Shown: piece by piece, positions 32,946 through 41,171 of the stretch
How positions within the stretch are numbered: the stretch's first letter is position 1
Layout: each line of letters begins with the position of its first letter
From: Gordonibacter faecis
GTDB taxonomy: Bacteria > Actinomycetota > Coriobacteriia > Coriobacteriales > Eggerthellaceae
Length of the DNA: 64,000 nucleotides
Assembly: GCF_030077735.1 (NCBI RefSeq)
Contig: NZ_JASJEU010000022.1
Span: forward strand, 124,001 to 188,000
Direction of reading: 5' to 3'
Program-made: the position numbers and the translations under genes
The notes under the pieces: model-generated
Told to the model about the DNA's origin: nothing
The model's database searches: none
What the model saw: the letters and a program-made list of their open reading frames with translations, nothing else

Positions 32946-33515
32946 CTAATCGCGCCGCGCAAAAATCAGCGACAGCGCCTCAGCGCGCGTCGCCTGGCTG
33001 CGCTCGAACGCGCCACGCACGGCGCTGGTCGTGGTCTTCGCGCCCGCCTTCTTCACGCCGCGCATGCTCATACACAGATGCTCGGCCTCCAGCACCACGA
33101 TGACGCCCTGCGGATGCAGCTGCTCAATAAGTGTGTCGGCAATTTGCGAGGTCAGACGCTCTTGCACCTGCGGCCGCTTCGCAAACACGTCCACCAGACG
33201 TGCCAACTTCGACAGCCCACAAATGCGTCCGTCAGCCGCTGGAATGTAGGCCACGTGCGCCATGCCAAAAAACGGCACCAGATGATGCTCGCACATGGAG
33301 TAGAAGGGAATGTCGCGCACCAGCACCATTTCCTCGTGGTGTTCGTCGAACGTGGTGGCGAAATGCTCGGCCGGGTCTTGGCCCAGACCAGCAAACACTT
33401 CCTCGTACATGCGCGCCACGCGCGCAGGTGTCTCGCGCAAGCCCTCTCGATCGGGGTCTTCGCCCACACCTTCCAGAATAAGCCGCACGCCCTCTTCGAT
33501 TTTTGCTGAATCCAT
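32946..33515 (-). CDS. folE: GTP cyclohydrolase I
   Basis: A 189-residue FolE, first enzyme of folate synthesis from GTP. Zinc ligands are in SMCEHHLVPFFG (Cys, His) and LEAEHLCMSMRGV (Cys). PATRVARMYEEVF-like and GLSKLARLVDVFAKRPQVQERLT segments match the family. ATG at 33515 is chosen because the upstream extension is not conserved and normal FolE proteins begin with MDSAKIEEGVRLIL-like sequence. It is convergent with moeA. Other folate genes are not in the window. Confidence 0.96.
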   Translation of the reverse strand: MDSAKIEEGVRLILEGVGEDPDREGLRETPARVARMYEEVFAGLGQDPAEHFATTFDEHHEEMVLVRDIPFYSMCEHHLVPFFGMAHVAYIPAADGRICGLSKLARLVDVFAKRPQVQERLTSQIADTLIEQLHPQGVIVVLEAEHLCMSMRGVKKAGAKTTTSAVRGAFERSQATRAEALSLIFARRD

Positions 33516-33604
33516 AGCTGCTTTGCCCGCTTTCTCACACTGGCTGTCGCGACCATCATAGCATGACGTTTTCGCAGAAGAACGGGGCTGTCGGCAAAAA
33601 GAGA

Positions 33605-33639
33605 GAAGACCCGGCGGGGAGGGAGGGTGCCGGGTCTTC
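33605..33639. terminator. Terminator hairpin after the cytochrome gene
   Basis: GAAGACCCGGC (33605-33615) pairs with GCCGGGTCTTC (33629-33639), an 11-bp perfect stem. On the minus strand it follows the cytochrome gene and precedes folE. Confidence 0.7.
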
Positions 33640-33774
33640 ACGTTGAAGGAGGGCCGCCGCACAGTGCGGCCCGGGAAGGTTATCGTCGGGCGTGCGCCCG
33701 CTCGTCAACCGCAGAAACTCCGCGGCTTGACCAGCGCCAGCCAGCACGGCCAGCACAAGCTCAGTGCCGCAGCG

Positions 33775-34446
33775 TTACGCCACCTGCCGCTCGCGCAGCT
33801 CGTGGCACGTACCGCACTGGAAGACACCCTGGTGGTGGCACTGAGCGCACCACTTCATGGCATCCTTCTGCACGTTCTTGGTGTGAATCTTATGGCAGTC
33901 GGTGCACGTCGGAACGTTCGCGTCGTGCTGCTCGTTGCTTGCATACTCGTGAGGGTTCTGCACGGCTCCCTTGTCATCCTTGAAGTTCGTGTTGTCCGCG
34001 GTGATCACCGCCATGTCAGCCAAAGTGCCGTGGCACGCCGGATCCTGGCACGTCTGCGCGTCAACCGTCACCACGGTGGCCTTCGACGCAGGCTTGTCCG
34101 CGTACGTCACGCCCTCGTGGGCGGTCTTCAGCGTGGCTTCCTCGGTATGGCACTGGCTGCACTGCATGTCACCATGCTCCATAGCCTGGGGATACGCCGC
34201 GTCAGTCATCGTGCCCGCCTCGGTGGTGTGGCACGTCTTGCAGTCGATGTCCATGGTCCAGTCCACCGTCTGCGTTGCCATGGGGTCTTCCTTTTGGGAC
34301 TGCTTAGCCGGAGCCTCGCCGTCGCCCGCCTGCTTGGGAGAGCACCCGACAACCGAGCCCAAAGCAACAGCGAGCAGCAGCACGGCAACCGCGATAGCCA
34401 GCACCACAAAGCCCCTGTTGGCGGTTTTTGTCGTTGCGTTCGTCAT
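33775..34446 (-). CDS. Multihaem cytochrome c lipoprotein (about six haems)
   Basis: A 223-residue exported cytochrome. Residues 12-36 are hydrophobic and end in a lipobox-like VVGCSP, so it is probably lipid-anchored outside the membrane. Haem motifs in order: CKTCH, CSQCH, CQDPACH (CX4CH spacing), CTDCH, CAQCH and CGTCH, with extra His residues as possible axial ligands. It is downstream of a Tat-exported FAD reductase on the same strand, as in split flavocytochromes where the cytochrome feeds electrons to the flavoprotein. Two GC-rich hairpins separate the genes. Confidence 0.9.
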   Translation of the reverse strand: MTNATTKTANRGFVVLAIAVAVLLLAVALGSVVGCSPKQAGDGEAPAKQSQKEDPMATQTVDWTMDIDCKTCHTTEAGTMTDAAYPQAMEHGDMQCSQCHTEEATLKTAHEGVTYADKPASKATVVTVDAQTCQDPACHGTLADMAVITADNTNFKDDKGAVQNPHEYASNEQHDANVPTCTDCHKIHTKNVQKDAMKWCAQCHHQGVFQCGTCHELRERQVA

Positions 34447-34466
34447 AGTATTCCTATCGTGTCAGC

Positions 34467-34541
34467 AACCCGGCCAGCCAGGGGCCAGCCGGGTTCGATG
34501 CAGTTCGAAGCGCCGCCCGGGGAGGGAGGGGGCGGCGCTTC
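34467..34541 (-). terminator. Two strong hairpins between FAD reductase and cytochrome genes
   Basis: GAAGCGCCGCC/GGCGGCGCTTC (34507-34517 with 34531-34541) and AACCCGGC/GCCGGGTT (34467-34474 with 34488-34495). Neither has a T-run. They may protect message ends or partly stop transcription between the genes. Confidence 0.45.
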
Positions 34542-34563
34542 ATGTGGTCAAGCGCGCGGGTGC

Positions 34564-36225
34564 CTACTTCTTGGCGTCCCACGGCTCCAAACCGGCGCAG
34601 TGGCGGCCAGCAATACGGCCCCACACCATGTTCTCGGAGTTGTTACCGCCGGTGATGCCATAGCTGTGAGCCTGGAAGTTGCCGAAGCTGCCCGCAGCGT
34701 ACAGGCGCGGAATCACGTTGCCGGCCGGGTCCAGGACCTCGGCGTTCACGTTCTTCTTCGGGCCGCCCAGCGTGGAGCAGGAACCGGGGTAGATGGAGAT
34801 GGCGTAGTACGGGCCATTTTCGGTGAGCTTGTTTTCCTCGGCGGTAAGCTCGCGGTCGAAACGCGGGTCCTTGCCGGCGTCGCAGAAGGACTGGTACTCG
34901 TCGAACGTGGCTTTCAGCGTGTCAACGTCCATCCAGTGGTCGAATTCCTTGATCTTCTTGGCGAGGTCCTCAAGCGTGTCGCCCTTCAGCACCCAGCCGC
35001 GCTCGATTTCCACCTGGTTATCGTTGGACCAGCCGTCCCATGCGCGAATCTCATCAGGCAGGTCGGTGGTGTAGTTGCCGCATTCGAACCAGCCGCCCTG
35101 CTGCGTGCCCATGGGGCCGCCGTCGATGCCCTTCTGGTCGAAGATCTGCCACGACGGAATGCGATCGTAGTCGTCAATCTTGTCGCTGAACGACATGAGG
35201 GTGTGCCAACCGTTGTGCGCGGTGCCGCCAGTCTTCGCCTCGTTCTGATAGCGCTTACCCAGGCGGTTCACCGTGAAGAATGCGTCGGACTGCGGGCTGG
35301 CGAAAATGGCGAAGTCGTAGTCGGGGTCGCGCGTCCACATGGCGGTGGTGGAAATAACCATGCCCATGTGCCACAGCTTCGCGCCCACTTCTTCAACCAT
35401 GCGGATGCCGTCGCCGGTGTTGTACTGCCAACCCTCGAACTTGAACGGGTAAATCTTCAGGTACTCGTTCTTCAGATCTTCGTTGAATTCGAAGCCGCCG
35501 GTGCACAGCACCACGCCCTTGCGGGCCTTGATGGTTTTCTCAGCGCCATCTTCCATGAAACGCACGCCGCAGATTTCCTTCGTGGCGGGGTTCTGGATGA
35601 GGTGTTCGTCGGTGCACTTGAACTTGATCTCGATGGGAAGGCCCAGCTCAGCGCGCTTGGCTTCCAGCTCGTGGAACGTTGTCATGCCGAAGCCCTCGAC
35701 GTTGGACACGCCGATGCAGCCGGCGTACTTGCCGTCGTCCAGGAACCAGTACTCGGGAATGGTGCCAGCCAGCGCCTGTTCAGCCACCTCGTAGGTCATG
35801 CCGTACTTGTCGGCGTAGTCGGTGTGCTGCTTGGCCTCGGCAATGTAAGCATCAATCATGTCCTCTTCAATAAGGCCATGGCCGAACGCCACGCAGTACT
35901 CGCGGAACAGCTTCTCGTCCTTGATGACCGTCCACTCGCCGTTGTTGATGCGGCTGTTGCCACCGCCCTCGACGGGAGCCTTCTCCAGAATAACAACCTC
36001 GGAGCCGCCCTCATCAGCAGCGATCAGCGAAGACCACATGCCCGCTCCACCGTAACCAACCACCACGACGTCGGTCTCGTAATCCCACGACTTCGGCTGC
36101 CACTCGGTGGAAGCAGCCGACGCGCCGCCCTCGGCCGAGCAACCCGCAAGCGCGGCGGTGCCAGCAACAGCAGCACCGGCTACCGCGGCGCCCTTCAGGA
36201 AATTACGGCGTGAAATCTCACTCAT
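34564..36225 (-). CDS. Tat-exported FAD-dependent reductase (flavocytochrome c type)
   Basis: A 553-residue flavoprotein with a twin-arginine signal ISRRNFLKGAAVAGAAVAG and lipobox-like LAGC. FAD fold DVVVVGYGGAGMWSSLIAAD begins near residue 47, and VNRLGKRYQNEA and GGPKKNVNAEVLDPAGNVIP mark the substrate and FAD domains of the fumarate-reductase-like family. The likely electron donor is the six-haem lipoprotein encoded downstream. A divergent LuxR-type membrane regulator lies 333 bp away. It is a distant paralogue of the reductase at 3188-4858, with different substrate-pocket residues. The acceptor molecule is unknown. Confidence 0.86.
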   Translation of the reverse strand: MSEISRRNFLKGAAVAGAAVAGTAALAGCSAEGGASAASTEWQPKSWDYETDVVVVGYGGAGMWSSLIAADEGGSEVVILEKAPVEGGGNSRINNGEWTVIKDEKLFREYCVAFGHGLIEEDMIDAYIAEAKQHTDYADKYGMTYEVAEQALAGTIPEYWFLDDGKYAGCIGVSNVEGFGMTTFHELEAKRAELGLPIEIKFKCTDEHLIQNPATKEICGVRFMEDGAEKTIKARKGVVLCTGGFEFNEDLKNEYLKIYPFKFEGWQYNTGDGIRMVEEVGAKLWHMGMVISTTAMWTRDPDYDFAIFASPQSDAFFTVNRLGKRYQNEAKTGGTAHNGWHTLMSFSDKIDDYDRIPSWQIFDQKGIDGGPMGTQQGGWFECGNYTTDLPDEIRAWDGWSNDNQVEIERGWVLKGDTLEDLAKKIKEFDHWMDVDTLKATFDEYQSFCDAGKDPRFDRELTAEENKLTENGPYYAISIYPGSCSTLGGPKKNVNAEVLDPAGNVIPRLYAAGSFGNFQAHSYGITGGNNSENMVWGRIAGRHCAGLEPWDAKK

Positions 36226-36558
36226 AGTTCCTCCTTGCGAATGACGGGCTCCTTTGATCCTCGCTCCCCGCGACGACGTCCCCCTCCACGGCAGACAGCC
36301 CGTCCGTCAGCGCTGCATTCTAAAGACGCGCGCCCTCGCGCACACCCGATGGTGGGTGTGATTGTTGATGAAATTCTTAAATCAATGTTTGAACAGGGGA
36401 AATAAACCCTCCTCACATTCTTAATCCGATTGTAAAAGCAGTATTCTTCAAGGTAGTATTGTTGACGTTGCCGCGTATCGTCACGATAAGGGGATGCACG
36501 GGGCGCCTGACGCGTCGGCTTTGCACGCTACGCAGCACAAGGGGAAGCGGTTGGCGCG
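36226..36558. promoter_or_regulatory. Divergent intergenic region, FAD reductase / LuxR regulator
   Basis: 333 bases. CACACCCgatggtGGGTGTG (36341-36360) is a 7-bp inverted repeat and a candidate regulator site. AT-rich DNA at 36361-36470 probably holds the promoters; no single pair stands out. Confidence 0.45.
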
Positions 36559-38259
36559 ATGGCGCGCCGGGCCGCTTTGGGGGAGGATAAGCCTGGGGAG
36601 GCTGAATTACGCATGGGGAATAACGCATCTGCGCCGTCTCGTCGCGACACAAAGCGCACGAAGGGCTGCAGCCCAAAACCAGACGAGAGCGTGCACACAG
36701 AAGTAGCGGCCAGCGACAGCGAAGGCAGCGACTCATCGAAACCTGCCACACCCGGCCGCTTCTCGCTTGACTACCTTATAGTAATAGTAGGCTTCGGCCT
36801 GTGTCGTGCATGGATTGTGTTCAGCCTGTCTGCGTCGGTGGCCAGCCTTGAATCACGCACCGACTGGGTGTTTCTGGTGGCGGGCGCCGTGACGGCTGCG
36901 CTGGCAGCGCTTGTCATGACGCGCATTGTGGGAAGCCTGGCCCGCATGCACGAGCGGCTGACCGAGATCATGCTAGGGATGGTGGCGTCGTCGGCTTTGT
37001 GCGTGCCAGCAGCGGTATGGCTGGACTCGCCCTCTCTTTTGCTGTTGGGGCTGATCACGGGCGGTGCCGCGTCGGGCTTGCTCCAAGTTATGTGGGGCGA
37101 GCGTTTCGCCGCGCAAGACCTCTACTTCTCGCTGGCGTGCGCGCCGGCCGCGGCCATTGTGACGGGACTCGTGCTGGCCATGTCCTCGGAGACAAACCAG
37201 CTGGTATTTATCGCGCTGCCCATCATATCGGTGGCGCTGCTGGCGCTGGAATGCAAACGCTGCAACATTGTGTGGAAGACGGGGCTTCCCGAGGGCCAAC
37301 TGGAAGATGACGAGCCCGAGCCCACCGCCGCAGCCGCCGCGCAACCAGCAGCGTCGCGCGAGCGCATGCGCCTGGATGCCATGTCGGCGAAACTCATGAT
37401 TACCATTATGGTGTTCTCGTTTTTGGTGCGCATGTTCGACGCGTTTCCCATTGTGGGCGACGACCCGTTTGACCTCTTTGGTGGCATTGGATCATTTAGC
37501 CTGGTGCTGGTGGGTGCCATATTTCTTATCATCGCGTTCTTCATCAAAGACCGCATGAACATTTCGCTGGTGTATCGGCTGTCGCTGCCTATTATGATTG
37601 CGGGGCTTATTGCCATTGCACTGGTGTTTGGGCAGCGCGCGCCGCTGTCGGTGATGCTTATTGCCATTGGCTATGAGCTGTTCGACATTTTGTCATGGGT
37701 GCTGTTTAGCGAGGTCGCGCGCCGTAAAGGGCCGGACGCGGCACCGTATGTGTTCGGTATTGGCGTGGCGTACATGTTCGTGGGCATGGCTGCTGGCTAC
37801 CTGGCCAGCGCCGTCATGAGCCCGCTTGTGCAGGACGGCTCGCTGCAGTTGAGCGCGGTGGCACTGGTGGCCATTCTGTGCTTGGTGGTGATCTCGTTCA
37901 TGGTGCTGCCGGAAAGCATGGTGTCGTCGCTTTCGCACTTGGGCACCAGCAAGAAGCAGGAGAAAGAAAAGCCCGCCGATCAGGCCGAACCGCAAGAACC
38001 CCAGCTCACCCTAGAGCAGAAATGCGCGGGCGTGGCCCAACAGTGCGGCCTCACGCCACGCGAGAACGAGGTGCTGGAATTCCTGGCGCGCGGGCGCACG
38101 CTGTCCATTGTGGCACGTGACCTGCACATTGCGAAGAACACCGCGCGCACCCACATCGAGAAGATCTACCAGAAAACGGGCATCCACAAGCAACAGGACC
38201 TCATCGACTTTGTGGAAGAGTGGACCGCCGACGAAGGCGATGCCGCCCCGCAGCGGTGA
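36559..38259 (+). CDS. Membrane-anchored LuxR-family regulator
   Basis: A 566-residue protein. The N-terminal 65 residues are polar and charged, then about twelve hydrophobic helices (residues 70-455), an acidic/Lys-rich linker, and a LuxR HTH at the end (LTPRENEVLEFLARGRTLSI and ARTHIEKIYQKTGIHKQQDL). The start could instead be ATG 36613, which has GGGGAGG 11 bases upstream. It is divergent from the FAD reductase/cytochrome genes and is probably their regulator. It is a paralogue of the protein at 5170-6630 in the same genetic setting. Confidence 0.85.
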   Translation: MARRAALGEDKPGEAELRMGNNASAPSRRDTKRTKGCSPKPDESVHTEVAASDSEGSDSSKPATPGRFSLDYLIVIVGFGLCRAWIVFSLSASVASLESRTDWVFLVAGAVTAALAALVMTRIVGSLARMHERLTEIMLGMVASSALCVPAAVWLDSPSLLLLGLITGGAASGLLQVMWGERFAAQDLYFSLACAPAAAIVTGLVLAMSSETNQLVFIALPIISVALLALECKRCNIVWKTGLPEGQLEDDEPEPTAAAAAQPAASRERMRLDAMSAKLMITIMVFSFLVRMFDAFPIVGDDPFDLFGGIGSFSLVLVGAIFLIIAFFIKDRMNISLVYRLSLPIMIAGLIAIALVFGQRAPLSVMLIAIGYELFDILSWVLFSEVARRKGPDAAPYVFGIGVAYMFVGMAAGYLASAVMSPLVQDGSLQLSAVALVAILCLVVISFMVLPESMVSSLSHLGTSKKQEKEKPADQAEPQEPQLTLEQKCAGVAQQCGLTPRENEVLEFLARGRTLSIVARDLHIAKNTARTHIEKIYQKTGIHKQQDLIDFVEEWTADEGDAAPQR

Positions 38260-38352
38260 CGCGCGCGGCAGGCGAGCGCACTTGCGGGCGCCGGGGGCGC
38301 AGCGGGGCGCGACACGCCACCCACGCCGGACACCCTCCCCCGCAACCAGCGC

Positions 38353-39036
38353 CTACAGCACCGGCTTCCGCTCCAAAAGATGCTTGAGCGCCTCCATGGC
38401 CTGGTAATCCGGGTTCGGAATTACCTCCGGCCCGTCTTCGCCTTCCACCGTCAGTGTCTCGGGCAGCAGCGAATCATCGGGAAGCTCATGAGCGCCTTCG
38501 ATAGTGACGCCGTATAACTCGTCGCCCACGCGCAGCTTGTGCACGACATCGAGCCCCTCAATCACCTGGCCAAACACCGTGAACTTGTCGTCGTATTCCG
38601 GATGATCCGCCAGCGAAAAGAAGAACTGACAGCTGCCGCTATCAGGCGTTTTTTTGTGCGTGAGCGAGAGCGACCCCTCCACATGGTGGTTATTCGGATT
38701 GTCGTTCCACTCATCCTTAATAAGGTAGCCGGCGTCGCCCATGCCGGGGTGCACGGCGCGAATCTGCTCGCGCACGGCCATGCGCACCTGCTGCGGACGC
38801 AGCGGCCGCGTGATGGGGCAGCCGCCCACCACCACGTCGCCCTCCTTGCGGCTGTAGAAATTCAGATCGTTGTAGAACCCCTTCAACGCCAGCTCGATGA
38901 AGTTCCCCGTGGTGAGCGGCGCGCCCACGCCGTCCAGCTTCACCTTGATGGTGCCCTTCGCGGTTTCAAACACGGCCGTTTCCTCGCCCGACGGAACGTA
39001 GCGCGGCGTGTACAGCGGCTTGATAATTTGACCCAT
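38353..39036 (-). CDS. Cyclophilin-type peptidyl-prolyl cis-trans isomerase
   Basis: A 227-residue cytoplasmic cyclophilin-like protein (no signal peptide). Matching parts are ETAKGTIKVKLDGVGAPLTT near residue 27, NFIELALKGFYNDLNFYSRK, the central SLSLTHKKTPDSGSCQFFFS and DDKFTVFGQVIEGLDVVHKL. The catalytic Arg of classical cyclophilins (FHRxxxxFMxQGGD) is replaced in FYSRKEGDVVVGGCP by a shorter variant, as in the low-activity bacterial branch. Its C-terminal 50 residues extend past the domain. It stands alone. Confidence 0.85.
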   Translation of the reverse strand: MGQIIKPLYTPRYVPSGEETAVFETAKGTIKVKLDGVGAPLTTGNFIELALKGFYNDLNFYSRKEGDVVVGGCPITRPLRPQQVRMAVREQIRAVHPGMGDAGYLIKDEWNDNPNNHHVEGSLSLTHKKTPDSGSCQFFFSLADHPEYDDKFTVFGQVIEGLDVVHKLRVGDELYGVTIEGAHELPDDSLLPETLTVEGEDGPEVIPNPDYQAMEALKHLLERKPVL

Positions 39037-39196
39037 GTACCTCCCCTTCCCTACCCTGCGTGCTTCTTTCGCCTGCCCACTCTAACGCTGCGGGCGCACT
39101 ACGGCATCGGATTGACAATCCTATTTCACACCAGTCGCAGGTAGAACGCGTAGCGTGGTAGGCTGTGACCAAGAAAAGCCAAGGGAAGGACCCGCC

Positions 39197-39682
39197 ATGG
39201 AACACATACCATCGAACGCGAAAACAACCGGCACATCGCTTGACGCGAAAGCGTACGAGAAGCCGTCCGAGGACGCGCTGCGCAAGCGGCTCACGGCCGA
39301 GCAGTTCGACGTAACGCAGAACGCCGCCACCGAGCGCCCCTTCACCGGCGAGTATTACAACAACACCGTGCCCGGCATCTATGTGGACGTGGCCACCGGC
39401 GAGCCACTGTTCTCGTCGACCGACCAGTACGACGCCGGCTGCGGCTGGCCCAGCTTCACCAAGCCCATCGACCCCAACGTGGTGTCCGAATGGGCTGATG
39501 ACAGCCACGGCATGAACCGCGTGGAGGTGAAGAGCCGTGTGGGCGAATCGCACCTCGGCCACGTGTTCAACGACGGCCCCACCGAAGAAGGCGGCCTCCG
39601 CTACTGCATCAACAGCGCCTCCCTGCGCTTCGTCCCCCTCGAAGACATGGAAGCCGAAGGCTACGGCGACCTAAAACCCTAG
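39197..39682 (+). CDS. msrB: Peptide-methionine (R)-S-oxide reductase
   Basis: A 161-residue MsrB that repairs methionine-R-sulfoxide. Motifs are ATERPFTGEY, the active-site loop YDAGCGWPSFTKPI (about 85-98), RVGESHLGHVFNDGP and the catalytic Cys in RYCINSASLRFVP (about 140). The two CxxC zinc motifs of many MsrB proteins are missing, so this is the zinc-free form. ATG 39197 follows AAGGGAAGGA. No msrA is nearby. The protein ends 84 bases before the convergent xthA stop. Confidence 0.95.
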   Translation: MEHIPSNAKTTGTSLDAKAYEKPSEDALRKRLTAEQFDVTQNAATERPFTGEYYNNTVPGIYVDVATGEPLFSSTDQYDAGCGWPSFTKPIDPNVVSEWADDSHGMNRVEVKSRVGESHLGHVFNDGPTEEGGLRYCINSASLRFVPLEDMEAEGYGDLKP

Positions 39683-39766
39683 TCAAAGGCAAGAAGTAGC
39701 ACACAGCAATGAGTCAAATCTGACATACTAATTTCCGAGCTTGGGCCATTTTCGTTTCGCGCCCCC

Positions 39767-40624
39767 CTACAGTGCCAGCTCAATTCCTACCGGGCAGTGG
39801 TCGCTGCCGTAGACTTCGTCGTAGATGCAGGCGCTTTCTATCTGGGGGGCCAGCGACTCGCTCACCAGGAAGTAGTCGATGCGCCAGCCGGCGTTTGTTT
39901 GGCGGGCCTTGAAGCGGTAGCTCCACCAGGAGTAAGCGCCGGTCACGTCCGGGTGCAGGTGGCGGAATGAATCCACGAAGCCCGCGTCCAATAGGTCGGT
40001 GAACTTCCCGCGTTCCTCGTCGGAGAAGCCCGCTTTGCCGCGGTTCGGGCCCGGGTTCTTCAGGTCGATCTCCTGGTGCGCCACGTTGAAGTCGCCGCAC
40101 ATGACCACGGGTTTTGGCTCGGCCGTCTCGCCCGGCTGTGTAAGCGGCAGCTCGGAGATGGTCACATGCCCCTCGCCCGGCGCTGGGCGCTCAACCGGCA
40201 CGCCGGCGGGCAGCACGCCTTCCTCAAGCCCCTTGCAGAAGTCGCGGAACGCGTCGTCCCACTCCATGCGGTGCGCGATGCGCGCCAGCTCGTTCTGCGC
40301 GTTCGGCGTGTACACGTCCACGAACCAGAACTTCTCGAACTCCAGCGCTACGATACGCCCCTCGGCATCCAGATAGTCCGACCCCAAACCATGCAGCACC
40401 TGTAGCGGCTGCTCCTTGCAAAACACCGCCGTGCCGGAGTAGCCCTTCTTCTGCGCGTAACTCCAATACTCGCGATATTGTGGCAGGTCAAGCGTGGCCT
40501 GGCCCTCTTGCAGCTTCGTCTCCTGCAGCGCCACAATGTCCGCGTCGAATTCGCACACGATGTCCTCGAACCCCTTTTGCAGCACGGCACGCAAGCCGTT
40601 CACATTCCACGAGATGAAGCGCAT
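39767..40624 (-). CDS. xthA: Exodeoxyribonuclease III
   Basis: A 285-residue AP endonuclease/exonuclease III of base-excision repair. Motifs in order are RFISWNVNGLRAVLQKGF (residues 2-19), VALQETKLQEGQ with the metal-ligand Glu, the catalytic-loop YSGTAVFCKE, MCGDFNVAHQEIDLKNPGPN, and the C-terminal GSDHCPVGIEL with catalytic Asp-His. ATG 40624 follows GGAGGATGCT. It is about 20 residues longer than E. coli Xth in the centre (PAGVPVERPAPGEGHVTISE), an insertion seen in the Actinobacteria-type enzymes. Confidence 0.95.
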   Translation of the reverse strand: MRFISWNVNGLRAVLQKGFEDIVCEFDADIVALQETKLQEGQATLDLPQYREYWSYAQKKGYSGTAVFCKEQPLQVLHGLGSDYLDAEGRIVALEFEKFWFVDVYTPNAQNELARIAHRMEWDDAFRDFCKGLEEGVLPAGVPVERPAPGEGHVTISELPLTQPGETAEPKPVVMCGDFNVAHQEIDLKNPGPNRGKAGFSDEERGKFTDLLDAGFVDSFRHLHPDVTGAYSWWSYRFKARQTNAGWRIDYFLVSESLAPQIESACIYDEVYGSDHCPVGIELAL

Positions 40625-40771
40625 AGCATCCTCCTCCGTCGCCGCCCCGCGGCGCTCCCAAGCACAGTGCGACCAGTATAGCCGAGCAAGGAGAAGCGGC
40701 AAAACGGGAAGAAATGGTGCTTGGGGAAGAGGTGCTTGCTTTAGGGAAGGTATGCCGCTTCGCGCGAAAAG

Positions 40772-40793
40772 AAGTGACGCGCTTTCGCGCTAC
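40772..40793 (-). repeat. REP-like repeat, inverted copy
   Basis: Reads on the minus strand GGTAGCGCGAAAGCGCGTCA then CTT. Its first 21 bases are identical, in inverted orientation, to the copy at 46135-46164 on the other side of the surface-protein genes. Confidence 0.75.
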
Positions 40794-40843
40794 CGAGAAC
40801 TTTCTGCAAGCATTGCGAAGCCCTATTACAAAGAGGCAGAAGA

Positions 40844-40990
40844 AATTGGCACAGATCGCCGTTTGTGTACATGTTGAGCGGCCAAGTACGGCTTCCAAAA
40901 AACAGCGAACAGGTGTTTCTTTATTGGCAGTGAGAAGACCGCGGCTTTGGAGGACAAAAATCCGTACACAAACGGCCGTCTCTGCCAATT
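40844..40990. repeat. MITE-like palindromic element, 147 bp
   Basis: The terminal arms 40844-40870 and 40964-40990 are inverted copies, complementary at 24 of 27 positions, ending in CCGTTTGTGTAC toward the centre. The interior has CCAAAAAACA and TGTTTCTTTATTGG arms that fold as a second hairpin. No coding sequence is present. Confidence 0.65.
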
Positions 40991-41171
40991 CGAGGCGAAT
41001 TGGATGTCGAATATCAGCGTTACCGTCCTTATGCTTCGCGCGCACGCGTCACACTCTGTCGCACAGTGAGCGACAGGTGCAGAATTCGCGCAGGCGCGCC
41101 CGTGATGGGAAGGCGCGCCTGCGGGGAATGCGGCCGAGCGGATGGTCTCGGCCGCGGATGTGTACGATGTG

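Larger units (their letters stand above)
40625..41171. other. Non-coding stretch with palindromic elements, left flank of the surface-protein island
   Basis: 547 bases with no credible gene. It holds an inverted REP-like copy (40772-40793), a 147-bp palindromic element with 27-bp terminal inverted repeats (40844-40990), a short palindrome CCAATTCG-AGG-CGAATTGG (40985-41003), and a degraded direct REP copy (41037-41057). Confidence 0.6.

Noticed and set aside
33643..36213. 856-codon plus-strand frame
   Set aside because: It runs antisense through the cytochrome, the intergenic hairpins and the FAD reductase; no family resemblance.
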